Assembly: GCA_001602955.1 (NCBI GenBank)
Contig: LVAC01000001.1
Coordinates: 15,780-79,779, forward strand
DNA length: 64,000 bases
DNA from: Sulfurospirillum sp001602955
GTDB lineage: Bacteria; Campylobacterota; Campylobacteria; Campylobacterales; Sulfurospirillaceae
Direction of reading: 5' to 3'
In this document: positions 9,345 through 17,865 of the stretch, in pieces
How positions within the stretch are numbered: position 1 is the stretch's first letter
How the letters are laid out: every line of letters starts with the position of its first letter
The notes under the pieces: generated by a model
Seen by the model: only the letters and a program-made list of their open reading frames with translations
The model's database searches: none
What the model was told of the DNA's origin: nothing
Position numbers and translations under genes: made by a program

Positions 9345-10023
9345 ATCGATATCCTACGCCCGAGAGGTTCGTGATGAAATCCTTGGGCAGTTTTTTGCGT
9401 AAATTTCGCACCAAAGAACGAAGCGCGCTATCGGTCATCACGTCGTCTTGCCAGATATGCGACTGGAGTTCGTCGTACGTGACGATGCGTTGTTTATTGT
9501 GCAATAAAAGTTCTAAAAAAAGAGCCTCTTTTTTGTTGAGATGAATTATCTCGCCTTCAAACCGAAGTTCTTTATGATCGACGTCGTAAAAGTAACCGCA
9601 CGGCAATTCGTAGACGATCGCATGGTTTTTGCTAATGCGTTTTAAACATCGCTGCAACGCTTCGAGCAATCCTTTGAGATTGACGGGTTTGACGATGTAC
9701 TGCTCCAAATGAAGGTCGACGACTTTTAGCAAATACTCCTTATCCGTATGCGCCGAAATAATCACCAAAGGCGTCGTTTCGTCTTCGGCACGAATCTTCT
9801 CGACCAGCTCAATTCCGTTCATGACGGGCATCAGTACGTCGGTTATCACGATGTCGGGGCGTTCTTTTCGGTACAACTCCAAAGCGACTTTCCCGTTTTC
9901 CGCCTCCAACACCTCTTTGGCGTAATAGCGAAGCGATGCGGCGATATTTTTGCGTATGCCGTCTTCGTCTTCGGCATACAAAATTCTGAGGGCTTTCAAA
10001 TGCTCTAAAAAAAGCTTATCCAC
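9331..10023 (-). CDS. OmpR-family response regulator
   Basis: A 230-residue regulator. The receiver domain has acidic residues in YAEDEDG, the phospho-accepting Asp in VITDVLMPVMNG near residue 57, and the conserved Lys in YIVKPVN. The C-terminal part is a winged helix (SALRSLVRNLRKKLPKDFI, then SGVGYRFEM). It is the first gene of the regulator / binding protein / kinase trio. Being directly downstream of the molybdoenzyme genes on the same strand, it is a good candidate to control them. A strong inverted repeat lies 41-81 bases upstream of its start. Confidence 0.93.
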   Translation of the reverse strand: MDKLFLEHLKALRILYAEDEDGIRKNIAASLRYYAKEVLEAENGKVALELYRKERPDIVITDVLMPVMNGIELVEKIRAEDETTPLVIISAHTDKEYLLKVVDLHLEQYIVKPVNLKGLLEALQRCLKRISKNHAIVYELPCGYFYDVDHKELRFEGEIIHLNKKEALFLELLLHNKQRIVTYDELQSHIWQDDVMTDSALRSLVRNLRKKLPKDFITNLSGVGYRFEMC

Positions 10024-10063
10024 GTTTTTTGCTCCTTCGCAAAGCTTTTTACTTGCGTGCGTT

Positions 10064-10104
10064 GAATTTTAGTGTCGTATTTGCAAGACTTGCAACTAAA
10101 ATTC
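10064..10104 (-). promoter_or_regulatory. Nested inverted repeats upstream of the response regulator
   Basis: Outer arms GAATTTTAGT (10064-10073) and ACTAAAATTC (10095-10104) are perfect inverted copies. Between them TTGCAAG-A-CTTGCAA (10081-10095) is itself a perfect palindrome. The element lies between the end of the small exported protein gene and the response regulator start. It may be an operator for autoregulation or a terminator/attenuator between the reductase and sensor genes; no T-tract follows. Confidence 0.5.
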
Positions 10105-10108
10105 CGCC

Positions 10109-10477
10109 TCAACTGCTTTTATAAATCAAATTGACGCGTATGCCGATAACGTGCCGTCCTTCGCTTAAAGGACGAATGCTCGTTTTCGGATACCAGCCTT
10201 GCATAACCGGCAAAGAAGAAGGCGATTCGAGCGTATCGACCAGAACATTGACAAAGTAGCCTGAGGGCAGATCGGGCTTTTCCAGTTTTATTATAACGAA
10301 GTTTTCCTCTCCGACGCGGTATTGAGCAGGCTCTTCGATTTCAACGTGCTGATGCGACAATTCGCCAAACTGCGGATCGCCGAAACTACACACGCTCGGG
10401 GCTCCCATACTGCCCCAAGCGCAACCGAGTAAAGCCCAGAGCATACACCATGCAATTTTGAGCTTTAGCGGTAACAT
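10109..10477 (-). CDS. Small exported protein of unknown function in the molybdoenzyme operon
   Basis: I do not recognise this 122-residue protein. It has a hydrophobic N-terminal segment (IAWCMLWALLGCAWG) that is a signal peptide; LLGC could be a weak lipobox. The mature part looks all-beta, with a compact domain rich in Val and Ile and ending IGIRVNLIYKSS. It starts three bases after the stop of the Fe-S subunit gene, so it is almost certainly co-translated with the reductase. It could be a periplasmic accessory or substrate-binding factor. Confidence 0.6.
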   Translation of the reverse strand: MLPLKLKIAWCMLWALLGCAWGSMGAPSVCSFGDPQFGELSHQHVEIEEPAQYRVGEENFVIIKLEKPDLPSGYFVNVLVDTLESPSSLPVMQGWYPKTSIRPLSEGRHVIGIRVNLIYKSS

Positions 10478-10480
10478 CGT

Positions 10481-11116
10481 TTATCCTTTAGGTTGTCGGT
10501 AGATCTCTTTAGGCATAAAGGGATGGATAAAGCGTGTCGAAGGTTTCGTCTCCGCATCGATCGCATAGTCGATACCGATAGGGTCGCTTCGAAGCTCTTT
10601 GTATTTGGGATCGTGGAGATCGATGATCGTGATCGCATGAACCGGACACGATTGGACGCACGCGGTCGTTTTGCCCTCTTCTTGTCGCTCCCAACACATA
10701 CTGCACTTCTCGGCACGCCCCATTTTCGTATTGAACTTCGATGCCCCGAACGGACACGCTTTCACGCAACCGCCGCAACCGATACAGATACTTTGGTCGT
10801 GTTTACAAATACCCGTTTCCGGATCTTTCGTATGCGCCCCGACCGGACAAATGGCGACACAAGCGGGGTTTTCGCAGTGGTTACACGCCAAGGAGAAGTA
10901 AAACCGCTCCATCGGCATCGACACTTTCGGTGCTTTTTGGTACGAGGTCAGCGTCGGTAAAATATTGTTATTGTCGATCAGATAATCTTCCGCACCGATC
11001 TCACGGACTTTTCGCCACGTAACGCCTTGGTCTTGATGGTATTGGTTTTTACATGCCATAGCACAGGTATTGCATCCAAGACAGATGCTTCCGTCGACTA
11101 AAAATGCTTTTTGCAT
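10481..11116 (-). CDS. DmsB-like four-cluster [4Fe-4S] electron-transfer subunit
   Basis: A 211-residue ferredoxin-like protein with four cysteine clusters in the order seen in DmsB, PsrB and NrfC: CLGCNTCAMAC, CNHCENPACVAIC, CIGCGGCVKAC and CSMCWERQ with a following CVQSC. It should carry electrons to the molybdopterin subunit encoded just upstream. It has no signal peptide and probably rides with the twin-arginine catalytic subunit into the periplasm. No DmsC/PsrC-type membrane anchor gene is visible next to it, so the link to the quinone pool is not explained by this cluster. Confidence 0.9.
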   Translation of the reverse strand: MQKAFLVDGSICLGCNTCAMACKNQYHQDQGVTWRKVREIGAEDYLIDNNNILPTLTSYQKAPKVSMPMERFYFSLACNHCENPACVAICPVGAHTKDPETGICKHDQSICIGCGGCVKACPFGASKFNTKMGRAEKCSMCWERQEEGKTTACVQSCPVHAITIIDLHDPKYKELRSDPIGIDYAIDAETKPSTRFIHPFMPKEIYRQPKG

Positions 11117-11128
11117 CGTCCTCTCCTC

Positions 11129-13405
11129 TTATAGTTTTTTGAAATTAACAAACGTATCGTGTAACGCAACACCCGGTGCACCCGTTTTAAACGCACCCAT
11201 ATCCGAACTGGTGTCATCAACGAGTTCATTCACGTTGTAAATTTTGTTGTGGTAGTACTGCTCGTACATCAAAAGCGTTCCTTTTTGAACGTTATCGGTC
11301 ACTTTCGCACGCACGCGTAAAACACCTTGGCGGTTGAAAACGGCAACCATATCGTCCGTGTCGACCATCTTTTCTTCCGCATCGTCAGGGTTGATGTACA
11401 CGTAAGGCTCCGGATGAAAATCCTCCATCCATTCCAAATTTTGGAACTGAGAGTGCAAACTCCATCTGCTGTGCGGTGAGGTCATACGGAAACGATCGTA
11501 GGGCTTACGAACTTCAAGATACGCCGGCAATGCGCTACCGAAAAGCTCCAACGCTTTATCCGAATAAAACTCAAATTTACCGCTAGGGGTTTTAAACTTC
11601 CCATCGGCATAGGGAATAACCGCTTTGGCTTTAACAGGACCCTTTTTAAGCTCTTCCCATGATTGGATACCGAATTGCTCGTAAATTGCCGGATTGAACT
11701 CTTTGATCGTCATCTCTTTACTGTCCACGCTTTGCGGGAACGTACACGAACCTTTGGAGAGTTGATTCATACGTTTGGAAAGCATCGCCGCGATTTCAAG
11801 ATCGGACTTAATCTCAAAAAGCGGTTTAATCGCTTGCTCGTTGATGCTCAACCAGTAATGCCAGTAAGAGACGTTGACGTCGTACTCCTCAAACTGTGTC
11901 GTAACGGGAAGTACGATGTCCGCCCATTTGGCGGTTTCATTAAAGAATTGATCGGCAACAACGACAAGATCGAGCTGTTGAAACGCGCGAATCAACTGGT
12001 TACGATCAAAATCTTGCGCGAAAACGTTTTTACATGCGACCCAAAGAAGTCTTACTTTTGGCTCTTTGGCACTCATCAGTTCACGCGCGGTTTTATTGAT
12101 GTTTAAAAAGCGATCGGTATACGCCGCTTTTTCGCCGCCCACTTGAGCAAACTCGCCTTTAGCACCTTCAGGTCCCGTGTATCCGACACTGCCTTCGGGT
12201 TTGGCTTGGCTGAGTGCCGCGTAGTTAAAACCCCACGTGTTAAGGTGTCCATAGCGTGCACCGCCCGCGTATTTGCCGATATTGCCGCTTACTGCCACCA
12301 ACGCATCGATCGCACGGATCATGGAACCGCCGTTGGTGTGGCGTTGCATACCGTACCCCATCCAAACGGTCGCAGGTTTTGCTTTGGCAAACGATAAAGC
12401 CAACTCTTTAATCATCGCTAAAGGAATACCCGTCACTTTGGAGACGTCGTCTAATTTTACCTCTTTATCAAGATACGCTTTGTACTCTTTATACCCTTTG
12501 GAATGAGCGTCCAACCATTTTTGATCGTGCAATTTTGCATCGATGATGATTTTTGCCATTCCCAAAGCCAACAAGCCGTCCGTTCCCGTTTTGATCTGAA
12601 GGTATTGGCTTGCTTTAGATGCCGTTTCCGTAAAAATAGGATCGATCACGACGACCTTCGCCCCTTTGCTTTTGGCTTCATATATGTACTTCATGGAGTG
12701 TACGGAGTTTGCGGCAGGATTGACGCCCCAAAGAATGATAAATTTGCTGTCTTTCATCTCTTCAGGATCGTTACACCACATATCGCCCATGTCGAGGTTT
12801 TGCGCATCGATACCCGCAGGCCAGCACGGCGTTCCCGCAAGGCGCGTCGTATAGCCGATGGAGTTAAACATACCCTCGATACCGTAATGCGTAATGCCGA
12901 AATTACCGGAATATTTGGTCAATGCCGCACCCAGTAAGGTACCGTCTTCTTTTTTCATGTCCAAAAGTTTTTTAGCAATGATGTCGATGGCTTGATCCCA
13001 CGAAATACGTTTCCACGTTCCGCTTCCCTTGCCGCCGACTTGCATCATCGGATACTTAAGACGTCGTGCCGAATAGACGCGCTTGACGTACGAGTTACCT
13101 TTAACGCAGCATCCGCCTCGGGTATACGTCGATTCTTGCGCACCTTCGATAAACTGCATCACGCCGTCTTTGACGTACGTTTTGATGCTACAGGTATCGT
13201 AGCAGTTTCTTGGACACGCATTACGGAAAGTTTGATAACTTTTTTCGCCCGAATAGGGGATTTTCGTATTCAAATCTTCGTTTGCCTCCAAAACGCCTCC
13301 GGGCAATGCGGATAAAACACCGCTTGCGGCAAGCCCTTTGAGAAAGCTCCTTCTGCTGATCGTGTTGTTGAGTATCTCCTCAACCTTTGCTTTGGAATAA
13401 CTCAT
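11129..13405 (-). CDS. DMSO reductase family molybdopterin catalytic subunit, substrate unknown
   Basis: A 758-residue protein when started at MSYSKAKVEE. The open frame extends 42 codons further, but that part lies in the chaperone gene and the chosen ATG overlaps the chaperone stop as ATGA. A twin-arginine signal (SRRSFLKGL) is followed by Cys residues for a [4Fe-4S] cluster (CPRNCYDTC and a later GCCVKG) and by molybdopterin domains. At the place where DmsA has its molybdenum-binding Ser, this protein reads AGTPCWPAGI, so the metal ligand may be Cys, as in polysulfide or thiosulfate reductases. That alignment was done by eye. It works with the Fe-S protein downstream and the chaperone upstream. 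The substrate could be a sulfur, N-oxide or other oxidised compound. Confidence 0.88.
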   Translation of the reverse strand: MSYSKAKVEEILNNTISRRSFLKGLAASGVLSALPGGVLEANEDLNTKIPYSGEKSYQTFRNACPRNCYDTCSIKTYVKDGVMQFIEGAQESTYTRGGCCVKGNSYVKRVYSARRLKYPMMQVGGKGSGTWKRISWDQAIDIIAKKLLDMKKEDGTLLGAALTKYSGNFGITHYGIEGMFNSIGYTTRLAGTPCWPAGIDAQNLDMGDMWCNDPEEMKDSKFIILWGVNPAANSVHSMKYIYEAKSKGAKVVVIDPIFTETASKASQYLQIKTGTDGLLALGMAKIIIDAKLHDQKWLDAHSKGYKEYKAYLDKEVKLDDVSKVTGIPLAMIKELALSFAKAKPATVWMGYGMQRHTNGGSMIRAIDALVAVSGNIGKYAGGARYGHLNTWGFNYAALSQAKPEGSVGYTGPEGAKGEFAQVGGEKAAYTDRFLNINKTARELMSAKEPKVRLLWVACKNVFAQDFDRNQLIRAFQQLDLVVVADQFFNETAKWADIVLPVTTQFEEYDVNVSYWHYWLSINEQAIKPLFEIKSDLEIAAMLSKRMNQLSKGSCTFPQSVDSKEMTIKEFNPAIYEQFGIQSWEELKKGPVKAKAVIPYADGKFKTPSGKFEFYSDKALELFGSALPAYLEVRKPYDRFRMTSPHSRWSLHSQFQNLEWMEDFHPEPYVYINPDDAEEKMVDTDDMVAVFNRQGVLRVRAKVTDNVQKGTLLMYEQYYHNKIYNVNELVDDTSSDMGAFKTGAPGVALHDTFVNFKKL

Positions 13406-13962
13406 TCGTGACTCCTTGTTGTCGTTGTTTCTCTTATCAAGAATGATTTGAGCTCGTTTAAAATAAAGTGAATCGCATTGTCGCCTTCGCTTCGTCCATG
13501 CATCGCGCGTTCGATCAATTGCGGCATCCAAACCGCGATATGCTCGTGAAAAAAGTAGTAACGAAGTTCGCTTAAGTAAGCGACGTTTTTGACCTCTTCT
13601 AAATAAATCAATTGGTAATACGCATCCAGCTCCACGCCGATATGATCTTCGGGAACGATGTTTTTTAAGGGATAAAAAAAGCCCATCGTTTCGTAAAGCG
13701 ATCTTACATGTAAGGTGCTTTGCGTCATCACGCTTTGAGGATCGTCGATATAGACCGAGGCAAAAGGATCGGCAATCGGTTCCATGGGACCCACGAAATA
13801 ACGATTGAATAAAATTTCCAATTCGTCCTCGTCGATCGAATGCTCGAGCGAAAACGCATCGTAAGCCTCTTTAAGCGTTTGAGAAGTGTGCGCGTTGAAA
13901 AAATCGCGTAAACGTTTGAGCGTCGCCAAACGCTCTGATCGAGAAAGAAGATCATTTTGCAT
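13402..13962 (-). CDS. TorD-family molybdoenzyme chaperone
   Basis: A 186-residue, mostly helical, soluble protein without a signal peptide. Size, acidic character and the pattern FNRYFVGPMEPIADPFASVY followed by LYETMGFFYPLKNIVPEDHI match TorD/DmsD chaperones (the E-P-DH signature). Such proteins bind the twin-arginine signal and the immature catalytic subunit until the cofactor is inserted. It is the first gene of the leftward reductase operon and overlaps the catalytic gene by four bases. Confidence 0.85.
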   Translation of the reverse strand: MQNDLLSRSERLATLKRLRDFFNAHTSQTLKEAYDAFSLEHSIDEDELEILFNRYFVGPMEPIADPFASVYIDDPQSVMTQSTLHVRSLYETMGFFYPLKNIVPEDHIGVELDAYYQLIYLEEVKNVAYLSELRYYFFHEHIAVWMPQLIERAMHGRSEGDNAIHFILNELKSFLIRETTTTRSHE

Positions 13963-14106
13963 TTTAAACTCTTTATGTAATCTGTTTTATTTAGAAACGT
14001 ACAAGAATGGTAAACGAAAAAAAGAGCAAAAAAATCGCAAAACAAGCAGAGAACGACGTAAAAAGTTAAATGTAGGGAAACGTTACATGTTAAGAAAAGT
14101 AGAGGA

Positions 14107-14135
14107 GTTTTGCCGCATACGCTATGCGGCAAAAC
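14107..14135 (-). terminator. Strong hairpin downstream of ychF
   Basis: Thirteen-base arms GTTTTGCCGCATA and TATGCGGCAAAAC pair around a three-base loop. It lies 15 bases past the end of ychF and 145 bases upstream of the chaperone gene. The following T-run is interrupted, so termination of ychF is inferred mainly from stem strength. Confidence 0.65.
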
Positions 14136-14149
14136 GATAAAAGTAGAAC

Positions 14150-15250
14150 TTAAACGTTAAATCTAAAGTGCATGACGTCGCCGTCTTGGACGACGTAGTC
14201 TTTGCCTTCCAAGCGCATTTTACCCGCTTCTTTAGCGCCGGTTTCGCCCTGACATGCGATATAGTCGTCATAGCCGATCACTTCGGCGCGGATAAAACCT
14301 TTTTCAAAGTCGTTGTGAATGACCGAAGCGGCTTTGGGGGCGCGCCATCCTTTACGAATCGTCCATGCGCGTACCTCTTTGACGCCCGCGGTAAAATACG
14401 ACGCAAGCCCCAATTTTTCGAATGCCAAACGAATAATCTGTTTTAAGCCGGACTCTTGCACGCCCAACTCTTTTAAGAACTCTTCCGCCTCTTCTTCTTC
14501 GAGGGCGACCATCTCTTCTTCGACTTTTGCACACAACACGACCACGTCCGCACCGACTGCTTTAGCATGGTCTTTGACCGCTTTGACAAAATCATTTTCC
14601 TCTAAAAGTCCCGCTTCATCGACGTTTGCGCCGTAAATGACGGTTTTGTTGGAGAGAAAACGAAGCTCTTTATCCAAAGCTTCAAAGTGTGCATCGTCTT
14701 GTTTGGCAAACGTACTCACCGGTTTGAGCTCGTCTAAATGCGCTCTTAACGCTTCTGCGATTTCCAAGACTCCTTGCGCGCTTTTATCGGCTTTGGCTTG
14801 ACGTCGTAAGCGATCGAGTTTTTTATCGAGCTGCTGCACGTCGGCTAAAATCAGTTCCGTTTCGATAATTTCGATGTCGCGTAGCGGATTGACGCTGTTT
14901 TCCACATGCGTGATGTTTTCGTCCTCAAAACAACGTACCATATGCAAAATAACTTCGACTTCACGGATATTGGAGAGAAACTGATTGCCCAGCCCCTCGC
15001 CCGCACTAGCACCCTTAACCAAGCCCGCAATATCCACGAAATCAACGGTAGAGTGTTGAATACGCTCGGGATTGACAATTTTTGCAAGCTCTTCAAGCCG
15101 CGGATCGGGAACGGGTACGATGGCTTTATTGGGCTCGATCGTACAAAAAGGATAATTCGCTGATTCTGCATTTTGCGCTTTGGTCAGCGCATTAAACGTG
15201 GTAGATTTTCCGACATTGGGGAGTCCTACGATACCGACACCTAAACCCAT
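14150..15250 (-). CDS. ychF: Obg-family ATPase YchF
   Basis: A 366-residue protein, the normal length for YchF. The P-loop is GLPNVGKSTTFNALT at the N-terminus, followed by FVDIAGLVKGASAGEGLGNQ, the switch II region of this family with no catalytic Gln. A helical coiled-coil insertion and a C-terminal TGS domain (TIRKGWRAPKAASVIHNDFE) complete it. YchF binds ATP in preference to GTP, associates with ribosomes and is linked to stress tolerance. It stands alone, with hairpins on both sides. Confidence 0.97.
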   Translation of the reverse strand: MGLGVGIVGLPNVGKSTTFNALTKAQNAESANYPFCTIEPNKAIVPVPDPRLEELAKIVNPERIQHSTVDFVDIAGLVKGASAGEGLGNQFLSNIREVEVILHMVRCFEDENITHVENSVNPLRDIEIIETELILADVQQLDKKLDRLRRQAKADKSAQGVLEIAEALRAHLDELKPVSTFAKQDDAHFEALDKELRFLSNKTVIYGANVDEAGLLEENDFVKAVKDHAKAVGADVVVLCAKVEEEMVALEEEEAEEFLKELGVQESGLKQIIRLAFEKLGLASYFTAGVKEVRAWTIRKGWRAPKAASVIHNDFEKGFIRAEVIGYDDYIACQGETGAKEAGKMRLEGKDYVVQDGDVMHFRFNV

Positions 15251-15318
15251 AGATTGACCTTTTTAATTAACTTTTAAGGGCGATTTTACCCAAAAGCGTC
15301 TTAAAAACGCTCAAACAG

Positions 15319-15344
15319 GTACGAAAGAGCTTCGCCTTTCGTAC
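15319..15344 (-). terminator. Hairpin downstream of the TDT transporter
   Basis: Arms GTACGAAAG and CTTTCGTAC flank an eight-base loop 17 bases past the transporter stop. A short run of T follows some 20 bases on, so termination is likely but not certain. Confidence 0.55.
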
Positions 15345-15360
15345 TAAGGGGATTACGCGT

Positions 15361-16329
15361 TTATTCTTGAACGCAGATCTCGCCTCGTTTGATATGTAAA
15401 ATCGTCTGATACGCCACAACGGCTATTACGACGCTCGTTACCGCAACCATCGCATACGAGAGTCCCCGTAAAACGACGTCTTTGGTCTCGTGGTACATCA
15501 ACATCGTGCTAATCGCCATCGCCGCCAAAGGAAACACGAACGCCCACCATGAGATAAAAAACTTGATTTTGACAAAGTTTTTGTACATAAACGCCAGTAA
15601 AAGCGTAAAGAAAAGGGCAAGATTAAACAAAATCGTCGCAAAAGCGTCGATCGTTCCGTACATCTTAAAGTACGCGATAAATCCTACCGCCGGCGGCGCG
15701 ATGAGAATAAACATCGTCGGCATAAATTTGACGACCAACTGATGGTGGAAAATAATGCGGTTGAGTAAAATCGCAAACAAAACGATCCAAAAGAAAAGCC
15801 CGCAACTAAAGAAATACATCAAAATACCGTGGCTCGCAAAACCGACGCCGCCCACGGGAACCAACAAATTTCCGACGATCGGGATAAACCACGCGGGATT
15901 GGAGTGTTCCAACTCTTGATTGCGATTAATCCAAAACGAAACGGTATACATCGTCAAATAAAAATGGAGCACCGTTCCGGGATACCAAAACAGTGCGGCA
16001 ACCGGAGGATACACTTCTTTATACACGATGGCTAACATCAACATCGAAATCGAAATCGCCGCAAAAAAGTTGAGACGAATCGGATGCGAAAACTCTTTTT
16101 GAACCGCGGGTGCGTATTTGAGGTATTTGACGACGTATATCAGCGTAATAACGCAAAACAGTAAGGTCGAAATTCCCATAAGCACCGTACCGATCCACAC
16201 ACTCATCGATAACCACAATGCCGCTTTTTGGTACATAATCGTAAGACCGCTCATACCCATCACGATCGCATACATCATAATCGGAAAAAACTTGATCCTA
16301 TTGTGTTCGCATGCACTTTTTTCTTCCAT
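15361..16329 (-). CDS. TDT-family membrane transporter (TehA/SLAC1 fold)
   Basis: A 322-residue, very hydrophobic protein with about ten membrane helices and short loops. Sequence such as WYPGTVLHFYLTMYTVSFWI and NPAWFIPIVGNLLVPVGG is typical of the tellurite-resistance/dicarboxylate transporter family, whose members are anion channels or exporters (TehA, Mae1, SSU1 sulfite pump, SLAC1). The substrate cannot be told. It lies downstream of the nap operon on the same strand but is separated from it by 238 bases and a good terminator, so it is probably independent. Confidence 0.8.
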   Translation of the reverse strand: MEEKSACEHNRIKFFPIMMYAIVMGMSGLTIMYQKAALWLSMSVWIGTVLMGISTLLFCVITLIYVVKYLKYAPAVQKEFSHPIRLNFFAAISISMLMLAIVYKEVYPPVAALFWYPGTVLHFYLTMYTVSFWINRNQELEHSNPAWFIPIVGNLLVPVGGVGFASHGILMYFFSCGLFFWIVLFAILLNRIIFHHQLVVKFMPTMFILIAPPAVGFIAYFKMYGTIDAFATILFNLALFFTLLLAFMYKNFVKIKFFISWWAFVFPLAAMAISTMLMYHETKDVVLRGLSYAMVAVTSVVIAVVAYQTILHIKRGEICVQE

Positions 16330-16511
16330 TTATTCCACTCCTAACTATAATATTTTTTAAATATAATTATAAGAATAAACTCTTATCTATTAGAAAGCTC
16401 TAAATAAAATAATCTAGCTTTGCGAATTAATCGTCTGCTCGTAAAATCCATGGAGCGTGAGGTGCTAAAGAGGCGTATTTTTGCTTAACATGTAAAGCCA
16501 ACAAAAAAGGA

Positions 16512-16532
16512 AGGGGTTTGATGAAAACCCCT
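16512..16532 (-). terminator. Rho-independent terminator of the nap operon
   Basis: Read on the minus strand, AGGGGTTT pairs with AAACCCCT around a five-base loop, followed by TCCTTTTTTG. It sits 36 bases beyond the napD stop and closes the operon. Confidence 0.9.
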
Positions 16533-16567
16533 GAGGAGAAACCGTATCAAAACGGACAAATGCGGTT

Positions 16568-16933
16568 TTAGTGGATCTTCTTTTTCAAATCGCCGCGGTA
16601 GACGATATCTTTTAAAGCGACCGTGTCGTCGTTTAAAATAGGCGGTACGACGTCGGAACGTTCCAGCTTCGCCTTTTCCGCCTCCAACTCGTCTTCGCTG
16701 TACGCCATCATCATATCGGCACAGATGACGTGCGGTAAACATTCGATTTTTTTCATTTTCGCCATCTCTTCGTCGATATTTTCACCCTCGACCGTCACGA
16801 TGATTTTACCCTTTTGGGTGTCGTGAAAATGGTATTCGCAAAAATCGCTCTTTTGGCATAAAGCGATAATCTCTTCCACATACTCGGGTTTGGCTTGAAT
16901 TACAATGCTTGAAATATTCACGGTAAACTCCAT
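16568..16933 (-). CDS. napD: NapD, chaperone for nitrate reductase maturation
   Basis: A 121-residue cytoplasmic protein with the NapD fold: VNISSIVIQAKPEYVEEI at the start, a central beta hairpin (GKIIVTVEGE) and the later CLPHVICADMMMAYSE. NapD binds the twin-arginine signal of NapA and holds it back until cofactor loading is complete. Its 5' end overlaps napL by 16 bases. The long charged tail after residue 85 is normal in Campylobacterota. It is the last gene of napAGHBFLD. Confidence 0.92.
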   Translation of the reverse strand: MEFTVNISSIVIQAKPEYVEEIIALCQKSDFCEYHFHDTQKGKIIVTVEGENIDEEMAKMKKIECLPHVICADMMMAYSEDELEAEKAKLERSDVVPPILNDDTVALKDIVYRGDLKKKIH

Positions 16934-17865
16934 ATCATAATATAAGGATCGTCGCTACTGCTTACCACGCGATGATCGTCGATAAACACGATTGCGTTCA
17001 GCGTACTTTTTTGACCGATGAGCGTGTGTAAACGGCTCTTTTTCGTCACGTCGAAAATCACGATGTGATTTTGTTCGTTAAACGCAAATGCCGCCAAGGT
17101 TTCATCCGCGCTTAATGCACCCGCATACATCAAAAAATCGCCGTCGAATCGCTCAAAATTTCCGCTCAAAAGATCGTACACCACGCCGCGCCTGTCTTGC
17201 CCGGCACCTAAGATTTTTTGTCGGTGAAAATCGACGTCGTAAACGTTATCGACGTTGCCGCCTTTAAAGACTTTGACGATTTTCCCGCTTGTAACTTCCA
17301 AAAGGCTCAACTCTCCCGACTCACACGAGCTTACCGCTTGCGTTCGTGTTTGATTTAACGCGATGTCGCTAAAATGCGAAGGATTGGCTTGAACGCGATA
17401 GACTTCTTTGGCGTTTTGAATATCCCACAACACGATCTCGTTACTTAAAAGTGCTATCAAAAGATGTCCTTTGTCGACAAACTTCGCTTTTGAAACAAAC
17501 CAATTGCGCGAAGCATCGATCACGACTTTCGTTTGGCCGTTTTGCACCGTATAAACGCTTCGCGCTCCGTTTTCGGCTTGCACGACCGCAACATAACGTC
17601 CCTCTAACGCATCGATGGAAAACACTTTGGGAGCGACTTCTTCGCCCGTAAAATCTTTGATTTTAGGAAAAACGATTTGCGACGTTTTAACGCCGTCATT
17701 GAGGCGAAACGTCTCGATCGTTCCGACACTTGTCGCGGTAACGATCTGTTCGTTCTCAACAATCAACGCTTGCACGTTTCCGCTTGCTTGTACCTGCAAT
17801 TTAGGATTGAGCGTCGCGGCACATGCCAGACACGCGACCATGATTAAACACCCGACTATACGCAT
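16918..17865 (-). CDS. napL: NapL, periplasmic beta-propeller-like protein of the nap operon
   Basis: A 315-residue protein with a signal peptide (MRIVGCLIMVACLACAATL) and a repeat pattern of WD40/quinoprotein type, for example NEIVLWDIQNAKEVYRVQAN and the ending SSSDDPYIMIWSLP. In Wolinella and Campylobacter an exported protein of this kind lies between napF and napD and is named NapL; its exact role is unsettled but it affects Nap maturation or activity. It begins directly at the napF stop. Identification rests on both repeats and operon position. Confidence 0.85.
   Translation of the reverse strand: MRIVGCLIMVACLACAATLNPKLQVQASGNVQALIVENEQIVTATSVGTIETFRLNDGVKTSQIVFPKIKDFTGEEVAPKVFSIDALEGRYVAVVQAENGARSVYTVQNGQTKVVIDASRNWFVSKAKFVDKGHLLIALLSNEIVLWDIQNAKEVYRVQANPSHFSDIALNQTRTQAVSSCESGELSLLEVTSGKIVKVFKGGNVDNVYDVDFHRQKILGAGQDRRGVVYDLLSGNFERFDGDFLMYAGALSADETLAAFAFNEQNHIVIFDVTKKSRLHTLIGQKSTLNAIVFIDDHRVVSSSDDPYIMIWSLP

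Noticed and set aside
10493..10960. 155-codon plus-strand frame opposite the Fe-S subunit gene
   Set aside because: It is the antisense of a gene with four clear ferredoxin motifs and has no recognisable domain.
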